From: Bordetella trematum
Lineage (GTDB): Bacteria > Pseudomonadota > Gammaproteobacteria > Burkholderiales > Burkholderiaceae_B
NCBI RefSeq assembly: GCF_900078335.1
Contig: NZ_FKBR01000019.1
Location: forward strand, 227,655 to 291,654
Direction: 5' to 3'
DNA: 64,000 nt
In this document: positions 57,065 through 64,000 of the stretch, in pieces
How the letters are laid out: each line of letters starts with the position of its first letter
How positions within the stretch are numbered: the stretch's first letter is position 1
Position numbers and translations under genes: made by a program
The notes under the pieces: generated by a model
What the model was told of the DNA's origin: nothing
Database searches by the model: none
The model's input: only the letters and a program-made list of their open reading frames with translations

Positions 57065-57967
57065 ATGGCAGCGCCCACCAACGCTGGAGATTTACCCGTT
57101 CTGGACCGTTCGGCCGATGTTCCGTTGCACATGCAGGTGACGGCGCGGCTGCGTGGCTACATCCGTACCCGCAAGCTCAGCGCGGGCACGCAGTTGCCCA
57201 GCGAGGCGGCGCTCTGCGAACGCTTCGGCGTGGCGCGCAGCGTGGTGCGGCAGGCCTTGTCGGCGCTGGCCGCCGAAGGCCTGATCCAGCGGGAGGCTGG
57301 GCGTCCTGCAGTGGTGGCGGCGCCCTCCGAGCACCGCCGGCTGGTGCAACGCTCCACCGGCCTGCATGAGCAGTTGGCGCAATCCGGCGTGGCGCTCAAG
57401 ACGCGGGTGCTGAGTCTGGCGCCGGCCGACCCGCCCCGCGCGGTGGCTGAATTTTTCGGCACGGCCGAGCTGCTGTTGCTGGAGCGCCTGCGGCACGTGG
57501 CCGAGGCGCCGCTGGCCTATGTGCGCACCTGGCTGCCTGCGTCGGCCGTGCCTTGCCTGCGCGCCGAAGACCTGACCGACACCTCTCTGCATGGCGTGCT
57601 GATCCGTCGTTATGGCCTGCATCCTGGCGCCGGGCGCAATCAGATCCGCGCGGTGGCGGCCGATGCCGAGCTGGCGGGCCTGCTGCAAACGGAGGCGGGG
57701 GCGCCCTTGCTGATGCTCGAAGGCCAGAGCCGGGATCAGCGCGGCCTGCCGCTGGAGTGGTTCAGCACCTGGCATCGGGCCGAGCAACTGGTGTTCGATG
57801 TCGATGTCGGCAGAAGCCAGGAAATGGTCCAGCCACAGCTGCATGGCAGCGTCGCTGGTCCGGCGCCTGCTGCGCAGGATGCCGCTGACCCCTATGCGCA
57901 TGCCCTGGCGCTGGTGGCCGAGCTGTCCGCCGAACTCGCGCGGCTGCGCAGCGCGTCTTCGCGCTGA
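57065..57967 (+). CDS. GntR-family regulator, HutC subfamily (UTRA domain)
   Basis: 300 residues from ATG 57065; GAAGG lies at a better distance than for an upstream TTG. N-terminal GntR winged helix: 'PLHMQVTARLRGYIRTRKLSAGTQLPSEAALCERFGVARSVVRQAL'. C-terminal UTRA ligand domain: 'FFGTAELLLLERLRHVAEAPLAYVRTWLP', 'PLLMLEGQSRDQRGLPLEWFSTWHR'. Last gene of the acid-sugar operon and its probable local repressor, acting at the palindrome at 53655. The ligand is likely the phosphorylated or free acid. Confidence 0.88.
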   Translation: MAAPTNAGDLPVLDRSADVPLHMQVTARLRGYIRTRKLSAGTQLPSEAALCERFGVARSVVRQALSALAAEGLIQREAGRPAVVAAPSEHRRLVQRSTGLHEQLAQSGVALKTRVLSLAPADPPRAVAEFFGTAELLLLERLRHVAEAPLAYVRTWLPASAVPCLRAEDLTDTSLHGVLIRRYGLHPGAGRNQIRAVAADAELAGLLQTEAGAPLLMLEGQSRDQRGLPLEWFSTWHRAEQLVFDVDVGRSQEMVQPQLHGSVAGPAPAAQDAADPYAHALALVAELSAELARLRSASSR

Positions 57968-58015
57968 CGTGGCCCGACCCGGCTGCGTGCCCGTGGCCAG
58001 GCGGGGCTGCCGCCC

Positions 58016-58783
58016 CTAGCGCATGACCAGCCCGCCGTCGACGAACAGCACCTGGCCGGTCATGAAACCGCTCCAGTCAGACGCCAGAAACAGCACCGGG
58101 CCGGCAATGTCCTCGGGCCGGGCGATGCGTCGCAGCGGCGTGGCGGCGATCAGCCCGTCGCGAAACGACTCCTGCGTGAGATGGCTGCTGGCCGTGGGGT
58201 AGACCAGCCCGGGCGCCACGCAGTTGACCCGTATGCCGTAAGGCCCGAGCTCGGCAGCCAGGTTGCGGCTGAAGCCGATCAGCGCGGCCTTGGCGGTGTT
58301 GTAGTCGTGATAGGGCACGACCGGATGTTCCACGAGGTTGCTGGCGATATTGATGATGCTGCCCCGGGCGCGCTGCTTGAAATGCGGCAGCGCGGCCCGG
58401 CTGCAATGGTAGGCGCCGCCGACTGCGGCCTCGAACTGGTCTTGGTAGTCCTGCCAGGCCTGGGTGTCGAAGGTCTGGCGCTGGCGGGGATCGAAGGTGT
58501 AGTGACGCAGGGCATTGTTGACCAGCACATCCAGGCGGCCGGTTTCGAGCACGATGGCGTCCATCATGGCCTGCACGGCCGCGGCCGAACTGACATCGGC
58601 CTGCAGCGCCCAGGCGTCGCCACCGGCTTGCTGGCAGCGCGCCACCACGCTGTGGGCGGCGGCGGCGTTCTGCAGGTAGTTGATGATGACGGTGGCGCCT
58701 TCGCGGGCGAAGGCCAGCGCGATTTCGGCGCCGATGCCGCGGCTGGCGCCGGTGACCAGCACCACCTTGTCGCTGAATTTCAT
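58016..58783 (-). CDS. Short-chain dehydrogenase/reductase, last gene of the TPP-riboswitch operon
   Basis: 255 residues. Classical SDR: cofactor loop 'VTGASRGIG' (residues 10-18), 'LVNNAL', catalytic Ser148 ('INIASN'), Tyr161 and Lys165 ('YNTAK'), C-terminal 'FVDGGLVMR'. FabG-like in sequence. It overlaps the binding-protein gene by four bases and so belongs to the thiamine-regulated operon; thi-box-linked SDRs of this type have been called OarX in comparative genomics. I infer an alcohol/aldehyde step on a thiamine fragment. Convergent with gntR, 48 bases away. Confidence 0.88.
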   Translation of the reverse strand: MKFSDKVVLVTGASRGIGAEIALAFAREGATVIINYLQNAAAAHSVVARCQQAGGDAWALQADVSSAAAVQAMMDAIVLETGRLDVLVNNALRHYTFDPRQRQTFDTQAWQDYQDQFEAAVGGAYHCSRAALPHFKQRARGSIINIASNLVEHPVVPYHDYNTAKAALIGFSRNLAAELGPYGIRVNCVAPGLVYPTASSHLTQESFRDGLIAATPLRRIARPEDIAGPVLFLASDWSGFMTGQVLFVDGGLVMR

Positions 58784-59820
58784 CGGCTTGCTCCTGGCAG
58801 CAGGCTGGCGTCGAGCACGTCGCGCACATTGATGGAGCGTTGGATCAGGCCGAGGTCGCGATAGGCGTCGGCGCCTTGCTGCCAGAGCGCCATGTCGAAG
58901 GCGCCCAGGGGCGGCGCGATGCCATCGGCGCCGGCAGGCGCGAGCGCGGCGGCATTGCGCAGGCCGATGATCTCGCGGTTGATGGCGCGGTCGGTGCCAT
59001 CGATGGCGCGGCGCGAGGCCACGGCGGCGGCTTCGTCGGGTTCGGCGATCATCCAGGCCGCGCTGTCGCGGTAGGCGCGCAGGAAGTCGCGCATCAGGGC
59101 GATCTGTTGCGGGTCGTCGGTTTCACGCAGCACGAACAGATCGCTGGAAAGATTGATGTAGTCGCGCACTTCCATCACGTCCACCTCGCCCAGGCCGCGA
59201 CGACGCCCTACCAGCAGGCCCGTGTCGGTGGCGGCGGTGGCGTCGACCTGTCCTTGCAGCAGGGGCGCGAAGTTGAGCACGCCAGTGACCACGATTTCGA
59301 CATCGCTCTCGCTCAGCCCGGCTTGATGCAAGAGCACCAGCAGGTTCTGGCGCGTACCGCTGGACAGGCTGTAGACGCCGATGCGTTTGCCCTTGAGGTC
59401 GGCCGGACGCTTGATGTTGGCGGACTTGAGCGACACGACGTTAAAGACATTCTGCGGGTAGATGTCGTAGATGCCGCGCAGCCGCTCGCCTTTGTCGAGC
59501 GCCATGAAGAAGGAGCCGGGGTCGGTGAAGGCCACATCGGCCTGGCCGCTCAGCAGGTTGCGGATGGCATCGCCACCGCCGGCGCCCGGGATATAGGCCA
59601 GGTCCACGCCTTGGGCCTTGAAGAAGCCCTTGTCGGGCTCGGCCAGCAGATTGGTGATTTCCGAGATGGGCTTGCTCCAGCCCGCCAGGGTGAGCTTGCG
59701 CGCGGCGCTGGCGTGCGCAAACGGCGCGCCCAGCGCGAGCGCGCCGAGGCTGGCAGCCGCAGCCAGCCAGGCGCGGCGGGAAGGTGAAACAAGCAGGGGA
59801 AGGCGGCGTGTGGCAGTCAT
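58780..59820 (-). CDS. NMT1/ThiY-like ABC transporter substrate-binding protein
   Basis: 346 residues. Signal region 'SPSRRAWLAAAASLGALALG' carries a twin-arginine motif, so Tat export is possible. Mature protein is of the NMT1/THI5-like (TauA/ThiY) type: 'GWSKPISEITNLLAEPDKGFF', 'IPGAGGGDAIRNLLSGQADVAFTDPG', 'LKGKRIGVYSLSSGTRQNLL', 'DATAATDTGLLVG'. In this family ThiY binds formylaminopyrimidine. TPP-riboswitch control here points to a thiamine-related ligand. Overlaps both neighbours by four bases. Confidence 0.87.
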   Translation of the reverse strand: MTATRRLPLLVSPSRRAWLAAAASLGALALGAPFAHASAARKLTLAGWSKPISEITNLLAEPDKGFFKAQGVDLAYIPGAGGGDAIRNLLSGQADVAFTDPGSFFMALDKGERLRGIYDIYPQNVFNVVSLKSANIKRPADLKGKRIGVYSLSSGTRQNLLVLLHQAGLSESDVEIVVTGVLNFAPLLQGQVDATAATDTGLLVGRRRGLGEVDVMEVRDYINLSSDLFVLRETDDPQQIALMRDFLRAYRDSAAWMIAEPDEAAAVASRRAIDGTDRAINREIIGLRNAAALAPAGADGIAPPLGAFDMALWQQGADAYRDLGLIQRSINVRDVLDASLLPGASR

Positions 59821-60575
59821 GGGGAATCGGTGTAAGGGCGCAGCAGGCGGCGCTCAAGCATCAGGGTCGCCTGATAGCAGAGCAGGCCGATGGCCGCGAT
59901 GGCCGCCAGCGCGGCAAACATGAGCGGGGTGTCCATCATGCCCTGGGCCGCGATGATGACCGCGCCCAGGCCACGGCTGGCCCCGATGAATTCGCCGACC
60001 ACCGCGCCCACCAGGGCCAGAACCAGCGCTACGCGCAGGCCGGCCAGGATGCCGGGCAGCCCGGCGGGCAGCTTCAGGCGCAGCAGGGTCTGTCGGCGCG
60101 AGGCCCCCAGCAGGGAGAACAGCTGCAAGCGTTGCGGGTCGACCTGGCGCAGGCTGGTGAACGTGTTCTCCATCAGCGGGAAGAAACAGATCAGCGCCGT
60201 CATGATGATGGTGGGCAGCATGCCGAAACCGAACCACAGCACGAAAAGCGGCGCGAGGGCGAGCTTGGGCACCACCTGGCTGAGGATGACATAGGGCTTG
60301 AGCACCCGGTCGAGCAACGGGGACTCGGCCAGCGCCACGCCGATCAGCAGGCCGGCGGCGCCGCCCAGGACCAGACCCAGCAGCATCTCGGCCAGCGTGA
60401 CGCCGATGTGCGGCCAGAGATAGCCGGTGGCCAGGCTGCTCCAGAGGGTGCGGGCCACGACGGAGGGGGCTGGCAGCACCAGGGTCGAGATGCCGGCCTG
60501 ACGCACGGTCAGCTCCCAGGCGCCCAGCAGGAGGCACAGCAGCGCCAGCGCCAGCAGTCGGGGATGATGGCTCAT
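59817..60575 (-). CDS. ABC transporter permease (TauC/SsuC/ThiX type)
   Basis: 252 residues from ATG 60575, about six membrane segments. Coupling motif 'LFSLLGASRRQTLLRLKLPAGLPGILAGLRV' is the EAA-type loop; 'GAVVGEFIGASRGLGAVIIAA' is typical of this permease group. Membrane channel of the operon's importer; four-base overlaps with the ATPase and binding-protein genes show translational coupling. Confidence 0.9.
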   Translation of the reverse strand: MSHHPRLLALALLCLLLGAWELTVRQAGISTLVLPAPSVVARTLWSSLATGYLWPHIGVTLAEMLLGLVLGGAAGLLIGVALAESPLLDRVLKPYVILSQVVPKLALAPLFVLWFGFGMLPTIIMTALICFFPLMENTFTSLRQVDPQRLQLFSLLGASRRQTLLRLKLPAGLPGILAGLRVALVLALVGAVVGEFIGASRGLGAVIIAAQGMMDTPLMFAALAAIAAIGLLCYQATLMLERRLLRPYTDSP

Positions 60576-61330
60576 GGGCGGCCTCCGGTCATGGCCTGGT
60601 AGATCTCCGAGCAGTACTGGTTGAAGGCTGCGCCATGTCGCATGGCCTGGGTGCGTGGCACATCCAGCGCGATGTCGATGTCCAGGCTCAGGCGGCCTTG
60701 CTGCATGACAGCCACCCGTTCGCCCAGATAGACGGCCTCGCCGATGTCGTGCGTGATGAACAGTACGGTGCTGCGGCGTGCGCGGCACATGGCCAGCAGG
60801 TCGTCCTGTAGTTCGGCCCGCGTGATGGCGTCCAGCGCGGCAAAGGGTTCGTCCAGCAGCAGCAGCGCCGGTTCCAGGATGAGGGCGCGCGCCAGCGCCA
60901 CGCGGCTTTGTTGCCCGCCGGACAGCTGGCGCGGATAGTGCTGGGCATGATCGGCCAGGCCCAGCAGCGCCAGCAGTTCCCGCGCGCGCGCCTGGTCGGC
61001 GGCTTGCACGCGGCCTTGCAGCGACACCGGCAGCAGCACGTTGTCGATCACGCGCTGCCACGCCAGCAGCGTGGGCGCCTGGAACACGTAGCCCAGGCCG
61101 GGGCCGGGCAGGGCGGGGACATCATCGGCGCGCCGTATTTCTCCCTGCTGCGGCTGGAGCAGGCCGGCGGCCAGCTTGAGCAAGGTGGTCTTGCCGCAGC
61201 CGCTGCGCCCGAGCAGGCAGTGAAACCCGCCGCGCCGCAAAGGCCAGTCCACCCCGTCGACCACGGGCGCGCGTCCCGGGTAGGCGTAGCTGACCTGCCG
61301 AAAGTCGAGAAAGGGCTGGGCGGCGCTCAT
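60572..61330 (-). CDS. ABC transporter ATP-binding protein (SsuB/ThiZ type)
   Basis: 252 residues. Walker A 'LGRSGCGKTTLLKLAAG', Q-loop 'GYVFQAPTLLAWQ', signature 'LSGGQQSRVALARAL', Walker B 'LLLLDEPFAALD', switch 'FITHDIGEAVYLGERV'. The SsuB/TauB/ThiZ subgroup matches the permease and binding protein. Energises import. Overlaps the LuxC-like gene by four bases. Confidence 0.92.
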   Translation of the reverse strand: MSAAQPFLDFRQVSYAYPGRAPVVDGVDWPLRRGGFHCLLGRSGCGKTTLLKLAAGLLQPQQGEIRRADDVPALPGPGLGYVFQAPTLLAWQRVIDNVLLPVSLQGRVQAADQARARELLALLGLADHAQHYPRQLSGGQQSRVALARALILEPALLLLDEPFAALDAITRAELQDDLLAMCRARRSTVLFITHDIGEAVYLGERVAVMQQGRLSLDIDIALDVPRTQAMRHGAAFNQYCSEIYQAMTGGRP

Positions 61331-62784
61331 GGTTCGTAGGAGGCGTAAGGTTCGGCCGCCATTTCGGCCGAGAGTTCGATTTCCGTCATGCGCACCAGAT
61401 CGAGCAGGTTGAAGCGGCCGTCGTTGTGCCAGCCGGCTTCGGGCTGGCTCATCGCGCCCAGGGCGCTGATGCGGGTCACGCCGGCGGCGCCCAGGGATCC
61501 GGCCAGGCGATGCAGCTCTTCGGGAGAGGCGGCCACGCCGGCGGTCTGCAGATAGGCGGCCTGTGGCGCCACGAGGTCCGCCACGGTATCGAGCGCGTCG
61601 ATGGCGGCCACCACGATGCTGCGTTGCAGGGCGGTGGGCGTCAGGGCGGCGGGCGCGTCGCTATACACGACGCTCCAGGCGTCATCGGCTTGCCCCAGGA
61701 GCAGGTCGGCGGGGCGGCCGGGAAGCTGGCGCCATTCGATGGCCTGACGCCATTTGGCGAAGGCGGCGGCTTCCTCCAGATCGAGCGCGCGGCGCGGATA
61801 GCGGGTCTGCAGCCGTGCGAGCTCGGCGGCAAGATAGGCGGCGAATTCGCGCGGCGAGATGGCTGCGCCGCGCTGGACATAAAAAAGGTGGGGCGAGTAG
61901 CAGCCCTGTTGGTCGTAGCGCATGACGTCCCAGGCGGCGCGGCGCGCCAGCGCCGGCCCCTTGAGGGTGTCGAGCGCGCGGGCGCTGACTACGCCGAAAC
62001 CCAGCTTGTGCCCGTGGGCGATGAAGCGCGTGCTGACCGGCAGACGCTGCCGGATGGCCTGCAGGGCGGAGTTGCCGCCATAGGCCACGACGGCGTCGGC
62101 CTGCGCGTAGAGGGCGCTGGCCTCATCGCCACCGGCGCCGCGCCACCAGACCACGGCCAGGCAGTCCGCCAGGGGCGGGTGGACGTCGGCCAGCACGCGC
62201 GCGAACCAACCTGCGAACAGCGGCTCGGCGCTGGGCAGCTTGCCGATGTTGCCTGCCTTGACCAGCAGGCCGCATACCAGGCTCCAGAGCGCCAGGGCCG
62301 GCACATTGCCGGCCCAGCTGTGCGCCAGCAGGTCGGGGCCATAGGCGCGCACCGCGCCGCCCTTGGCGGCCGGCTGAAAGCCGTCCAGCACCTTGGGGTT
62401 GGCGAAATCTTCGGCCACGAAGCGGCGCAGTTGCGGCGCGCGGAAGGTCTTGAGCAGGCCGGTCAGGCCCAGGCGAAGCATGTCGGCGTCATAGCCGGTG
62501 ACCAGGGGCAGCAGGGCATCGGCCTGCTGGCGCAGCGGTTCGGCCGGGTCCAGCAGACGTGCGACGGCCCGATCGACGATGGTGATGATCTCGTCGACGC
62601 CCAGCGTTTTCAGATGGATGGCGCTGGCGGCGCGCACGCGCTGCGCCAGCGCCTGCATCTGCGCCGGCGACAGGATGGGCAGCGCGACCTCCAGTTGCTG
62701 GCCGTCGCGCGCGAAGGATGCCGTGTGCCAGCCGACCTCGTGCGAGGCCAGGCCGGGCAGGTAGCCGGCTTCGATCCGGCGCAC
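61327..62784 (-). CDS. LuxC-like acyl-CoA/acyl-thioester reductase
   Basis: 485 residues if started at GTG 62784, a length normal for LuxC (~480), though there is no evident ribosome binding site. Family features: N-terminal 'RRIEAGYLPGL', 'LGVDEIITIVDRAVARLLD', cofactor-region 'AHSWAGNVPALALWSLVCGLLVKAGNIGK', and the catalytic Cys295 in 'RYDQQGCYSPHLFYVQ'. LuxC reduces an enzyme-bound acyl group to an aldehyde with NADPH. No luciferase genes exist here; with the LuxE-like synthetase and TPP control it more likely reduces a carboxylated thiamine-related molecule. The upstream border with luxE is unusual (see findings). Confidence 0.83.
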   Translation of the reverse strand: MRRIEAGYLPGLASHEVGWHTASFARDGQQLEVALPILSPAQMQALAQRVRAASAIHLKTLGVDEIITIVDRAVARLLDPAEPLRQQADALLPLVTGYDADMLRLGLTGLLKTFRAPQLRRFVAEDFANPKVLDGFQPAAKGGAVRAYGPDLLAHSWAGNVPALALWSLVCGLLVKAGNIGKLPSAEPLFAGWFARVLADVHPPLADCLAVVWWRGAGGDEASALYAQADAVVAYGGNSALQAIRQRLPVSTRFIAHGHKLGFGVVSARALDTLKGPALARRAAWDVMRYDQQGCYSPHLFYVQRGAAISPREFAAYLAAELARLQTRYPRRALDLEEAAAFAKWRQAIEWRQLPGRPADLLLGQADDAWSVVYSDAPAALTPTALQRSIVVAAIDALDTVADLVAPQAAYLQTAGVAASPEELHRLAGSLGAAGVTRISALGAMSQPEAGWHNDGRFNLLDLVRMTEIELSAEMAAEPYASYEP

Positions 62785-63875
62785 GTTCGTGGCGCGCTGG
62801 ACCGCAGGAATTCCTCGACCGCCAGCGAGCAGCCCTTGGCCTGGGCGCCTTCGGCGCGGCCCAGCAGCAGAAAGCCGCCCTCGGCCGGCGCCCCGACATC
62901 TTCGGTCAGGATGGTGGTGACGGAATTGAAATTCCCCAGATCGCAATGCGCCAGGATGCCACGCTCGCCCTGTGGCACGTTTTGGCCGGTGACCGGATCG
63001 ACCAGGCGCGAGCGGATCCAGTGGGGCCCGGATTTGACGGACGGCAGCGTGGCGTTGCCGTCGTCGTAGAACTGGGTGCTCAGTTCGGTCATGCCGTACA
63101 TATTGATGCACAGCGTGCGCGGCACGCCCAGCAGCTCGCTCAGCTCGGCGTAGAACGCCTCCAGCGGCAGCTCGCGGGATTGTTTCTTGTAGCCGCCGGT
63201 GTCGAGAATGCGGCTGCCTGCGGGCAGGCGGAAGCGGCGGCCCTCGCGACGCAAGGCATCGATGACGTGCACAAAGCTGAAGCTCGCGCCCAGCAGGGCA
63301 TAGGGGCGGCCTTCGCCTTCGGCCTGCTCCAGCGTCTGCCACAGCGCCTGCAGGTCCATGCCTTGCGGCGTCATGAAATAGCGGCTGTTGGCGGTGCCGA
63401 AGGTCGACTTGGCCAGCGCCAGATAGTGCGCCAGCGAAGAGTTGGGCATGGCCGTCTCGTCGGGGAAGAGAATCCCCATCGGCAGCCGTTGCACACCCTG
63501 CATGAAGCGTTGCGCGAAATGGCGCGTCATCGAGAGGTCGTAGACCTCAAGGTGGGGATGAAAATGCCGCCCGCGCATGTCGGCGCGGGTGGTGCCGCTG
63601 GTCATGAAGACGCGCTCATCGGGGCGCGGCGGCTCGCAGCGCAGCTCCATGGCCTTGAAGGCGTCGATCGGCACGGGCGGGATGTCGCTCCAGGTGGTCA
63701 CGCGCCGTGGCGTGGCGCCGCGCCGCTGGCAGAAACTGCGATAGGCGGGATTGGCACCATACTGGTAGGCGAACAGTCGCAAGGCGAGCTGGTCGAACTG
63801 GGTGTCGCTGCAGCCGTCCTGGGCAATGAATTCGAGTAGATCCGCAAGCGGCGGTTCGACGTGGGTCATGAGCAT
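62610..63875 (-). CDS. LuxE-like acyl-protein synthetase (ANL-type adenylating enzyme)
   Basis: 421 residues as read, from ATG 63875 (a second ATG is six bases on). LuxE features: 'DIPPVPIDAFKAMEL', phosphate-binding 'VFMTSGTTRADMRG', 'LLGASFSFVHVIDAL', 'ILDTGGYKKQSRELP', 'CINMYGMTELSTQFYDDG', 'GILAHCDLGNFNSVTTILTEDVG' and a C-terminal Cys in 'KGCSLAVEEFL' (residue 349). The Vibrio enzyme is acylated on a cysteine close to its end, so the family should finish near residue 360. The extra ~64 residues are Arg/Ser/Cys-rich and overlap luxC out of frame, suggesting read-on or a frameshift. It activates a carboxylate as acyl-AMP for LuxC. Confidence 0.83.
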   Translation of the reverse strand: MLMTHVEPPLADLLEFIAQDGCSDTQFDQLALRLFAYQYGANPAYRSFCQRRGATPRRVTTWSDIPPVPIDAFKAMELRCEPPRPDERVFMTSGTTRADMRGRHFHPHLEVYDLSMTRHFAQRFMQGVQRLPMGILFPDETAMPNSSLAHYLALAKSTFGTANSRYFMTPQGMDLQALWQTLEQAEGEGRPYALLGASFSFVHVIDALRREGRRFRLPAGSRILDTGGYKKQSRELPLEAFYAELSELLGVPRTLCINMYGMTELSTQFYDDGNATLPSVKSGPHWIRSRLVDPVTGQNVPQGERGILAHCDLGNFNSVTTILTEDVGAPAEGGFLLLGRAEGAQAKGCSLAVEEFLRSSAPRTCAGSKPATCPAWPRTRSAGTRHPSRATASNWRSRCPSCRRRRCRRWRSACAPPAPSI

Positions 63876-63935
63876 TCTGGGAGGCCGGTTGATGGATGCT
63901 CCGAAGCCCGGGTGGCCTGGCCCTGTCGAGATCAG

Positions 63936-64000
63936 TGCTCTTCTTACGCCGGCATGAACCGGGTCAAGTTCGCGGGTGTGGATCTCAGCACTGGCGTGCA
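63936..64000 (-). promoter_or_regulatory. TPP riboswitch (THI element), 5' end cut by the window
   Basis: On the minus strand the conserved core is present in order: CTGAGATC (complement of 63981-63988), ACACCC, GAACTTGACCCGG, then TTCATGCCGG and GCGTAAGAAGAGC. These correspond to the THI-box CUGAGA, ACCC, GAACCUGAUCUGG and AUACCAGCGUAGGGA blocks. The first bases of helix P1 lie beyond base 64000. It ends about 60 bases before the luxE-like start, with a GC-rich stretch between that could be the expression platform. It should switch off the six-gene operon when TPP is plentiful. Confidence 0.9.

Noticed and set aside
61327..63875. Bioluminescence (lux) operon
   Set aside because: No luxA/luxB luciferase or luxD genes; LuxC/LuxE-like proteins are combined with a thiamine-type transporter and a TPP riboswitch.

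Overview
The window is GC-rich, gene-dense chromosomal DNA of a betaproteobacterium, most likely a Bordetella/Achromobacter-type member of the Alcaligenaceae. The evidence is a Bordetella-style chaperone-usher fimbrial operon, two orphan periplasmic binding proteins of the Bug/TctC family, the housekeeping order ribBA-ribH-nusB-thiL-pgpA-pncC, and groESL under a CIRCE operator. I saw no rRNA, tRNA, insertion sequence, prophage or CRISPR array. Gene starts were chosen by ribosome binding sites, family length and stop/start overlaps.

Layout: 1-2.8 kb holds the 3' end of a hybrid sensor kinase, a LuxR-type response regulator and an amino-acid permease. 3.4-9.3 kb is a five-gene fimbrial operon (two pilins, chaperone, usher, tip adhesin). 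9.36-11.7 kb is an acyl carrier protein/ketoacyl synthase pair facing a second response regulator closely similar to the first. 12-19 kb has an AsmA-like protein, a lone MOSC N-terminal domain, a BenE-like transporter, ferredoxin, coaD, rsmD and ftsY. 19-24.8 kb has a GST, an MFS transporter, an AraC regulator, a class II aldolase-like enzyme and a CYTH-CHAD protein. 24.9-28.4 kb is a phosphonate-type ABC importer without C-P lyase genes. 28.7-31.3 kb holds MerR and IclR regulators and a HAD phosphatase. 31.5-35.8 kb is the riboflavin/nusB/thiL/pgpA/pncC run, followed on the minus strand by pyrF, ndh, dgkA, a YihY-like protein and groESL to 41.6 kb.

42-47 kb is an accessory catabolic island: a LysR regulator divergent from a SnoaL-like protein, a TctC receptor, split UxaA-family small and large subunits and an Ldh2-family dehydrogenase. 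This set resembles SuyA/SuyB/ComC of 3-sulfolactate catabolism. 47-53.4 kb is mixed: an RlmN-like radical SAM enzyme, another TctC receptor, small lipoproteins, an HdeD-like membrane domain fused to a probable papain-fold domain, nat and rpiB. 53.7-58 kb is a four-carbon acid-sugar operon (KdgT-type permease, DUF1537 kinase, PdxA2, GntR regulator) with a palindromic operator candidate at its promoter.

The most striking locus is the last 6 kb on the minus strand. A TPP riboswitch at the window edge precedes a tightly overlapping series: LuxE-like acyl synthetase, LuxC-like acyl reductase, ABC ATPase, ABC permease, NMT1/ThiY-like binding protein and a short-chain dehydrogenase. A thiamine-controlled importer joined to carboxylate-to-aldehyde-to-alcohol chemistry suggests an undescribed route for salvaging oxidised (carboxylated) thiamine fragments.
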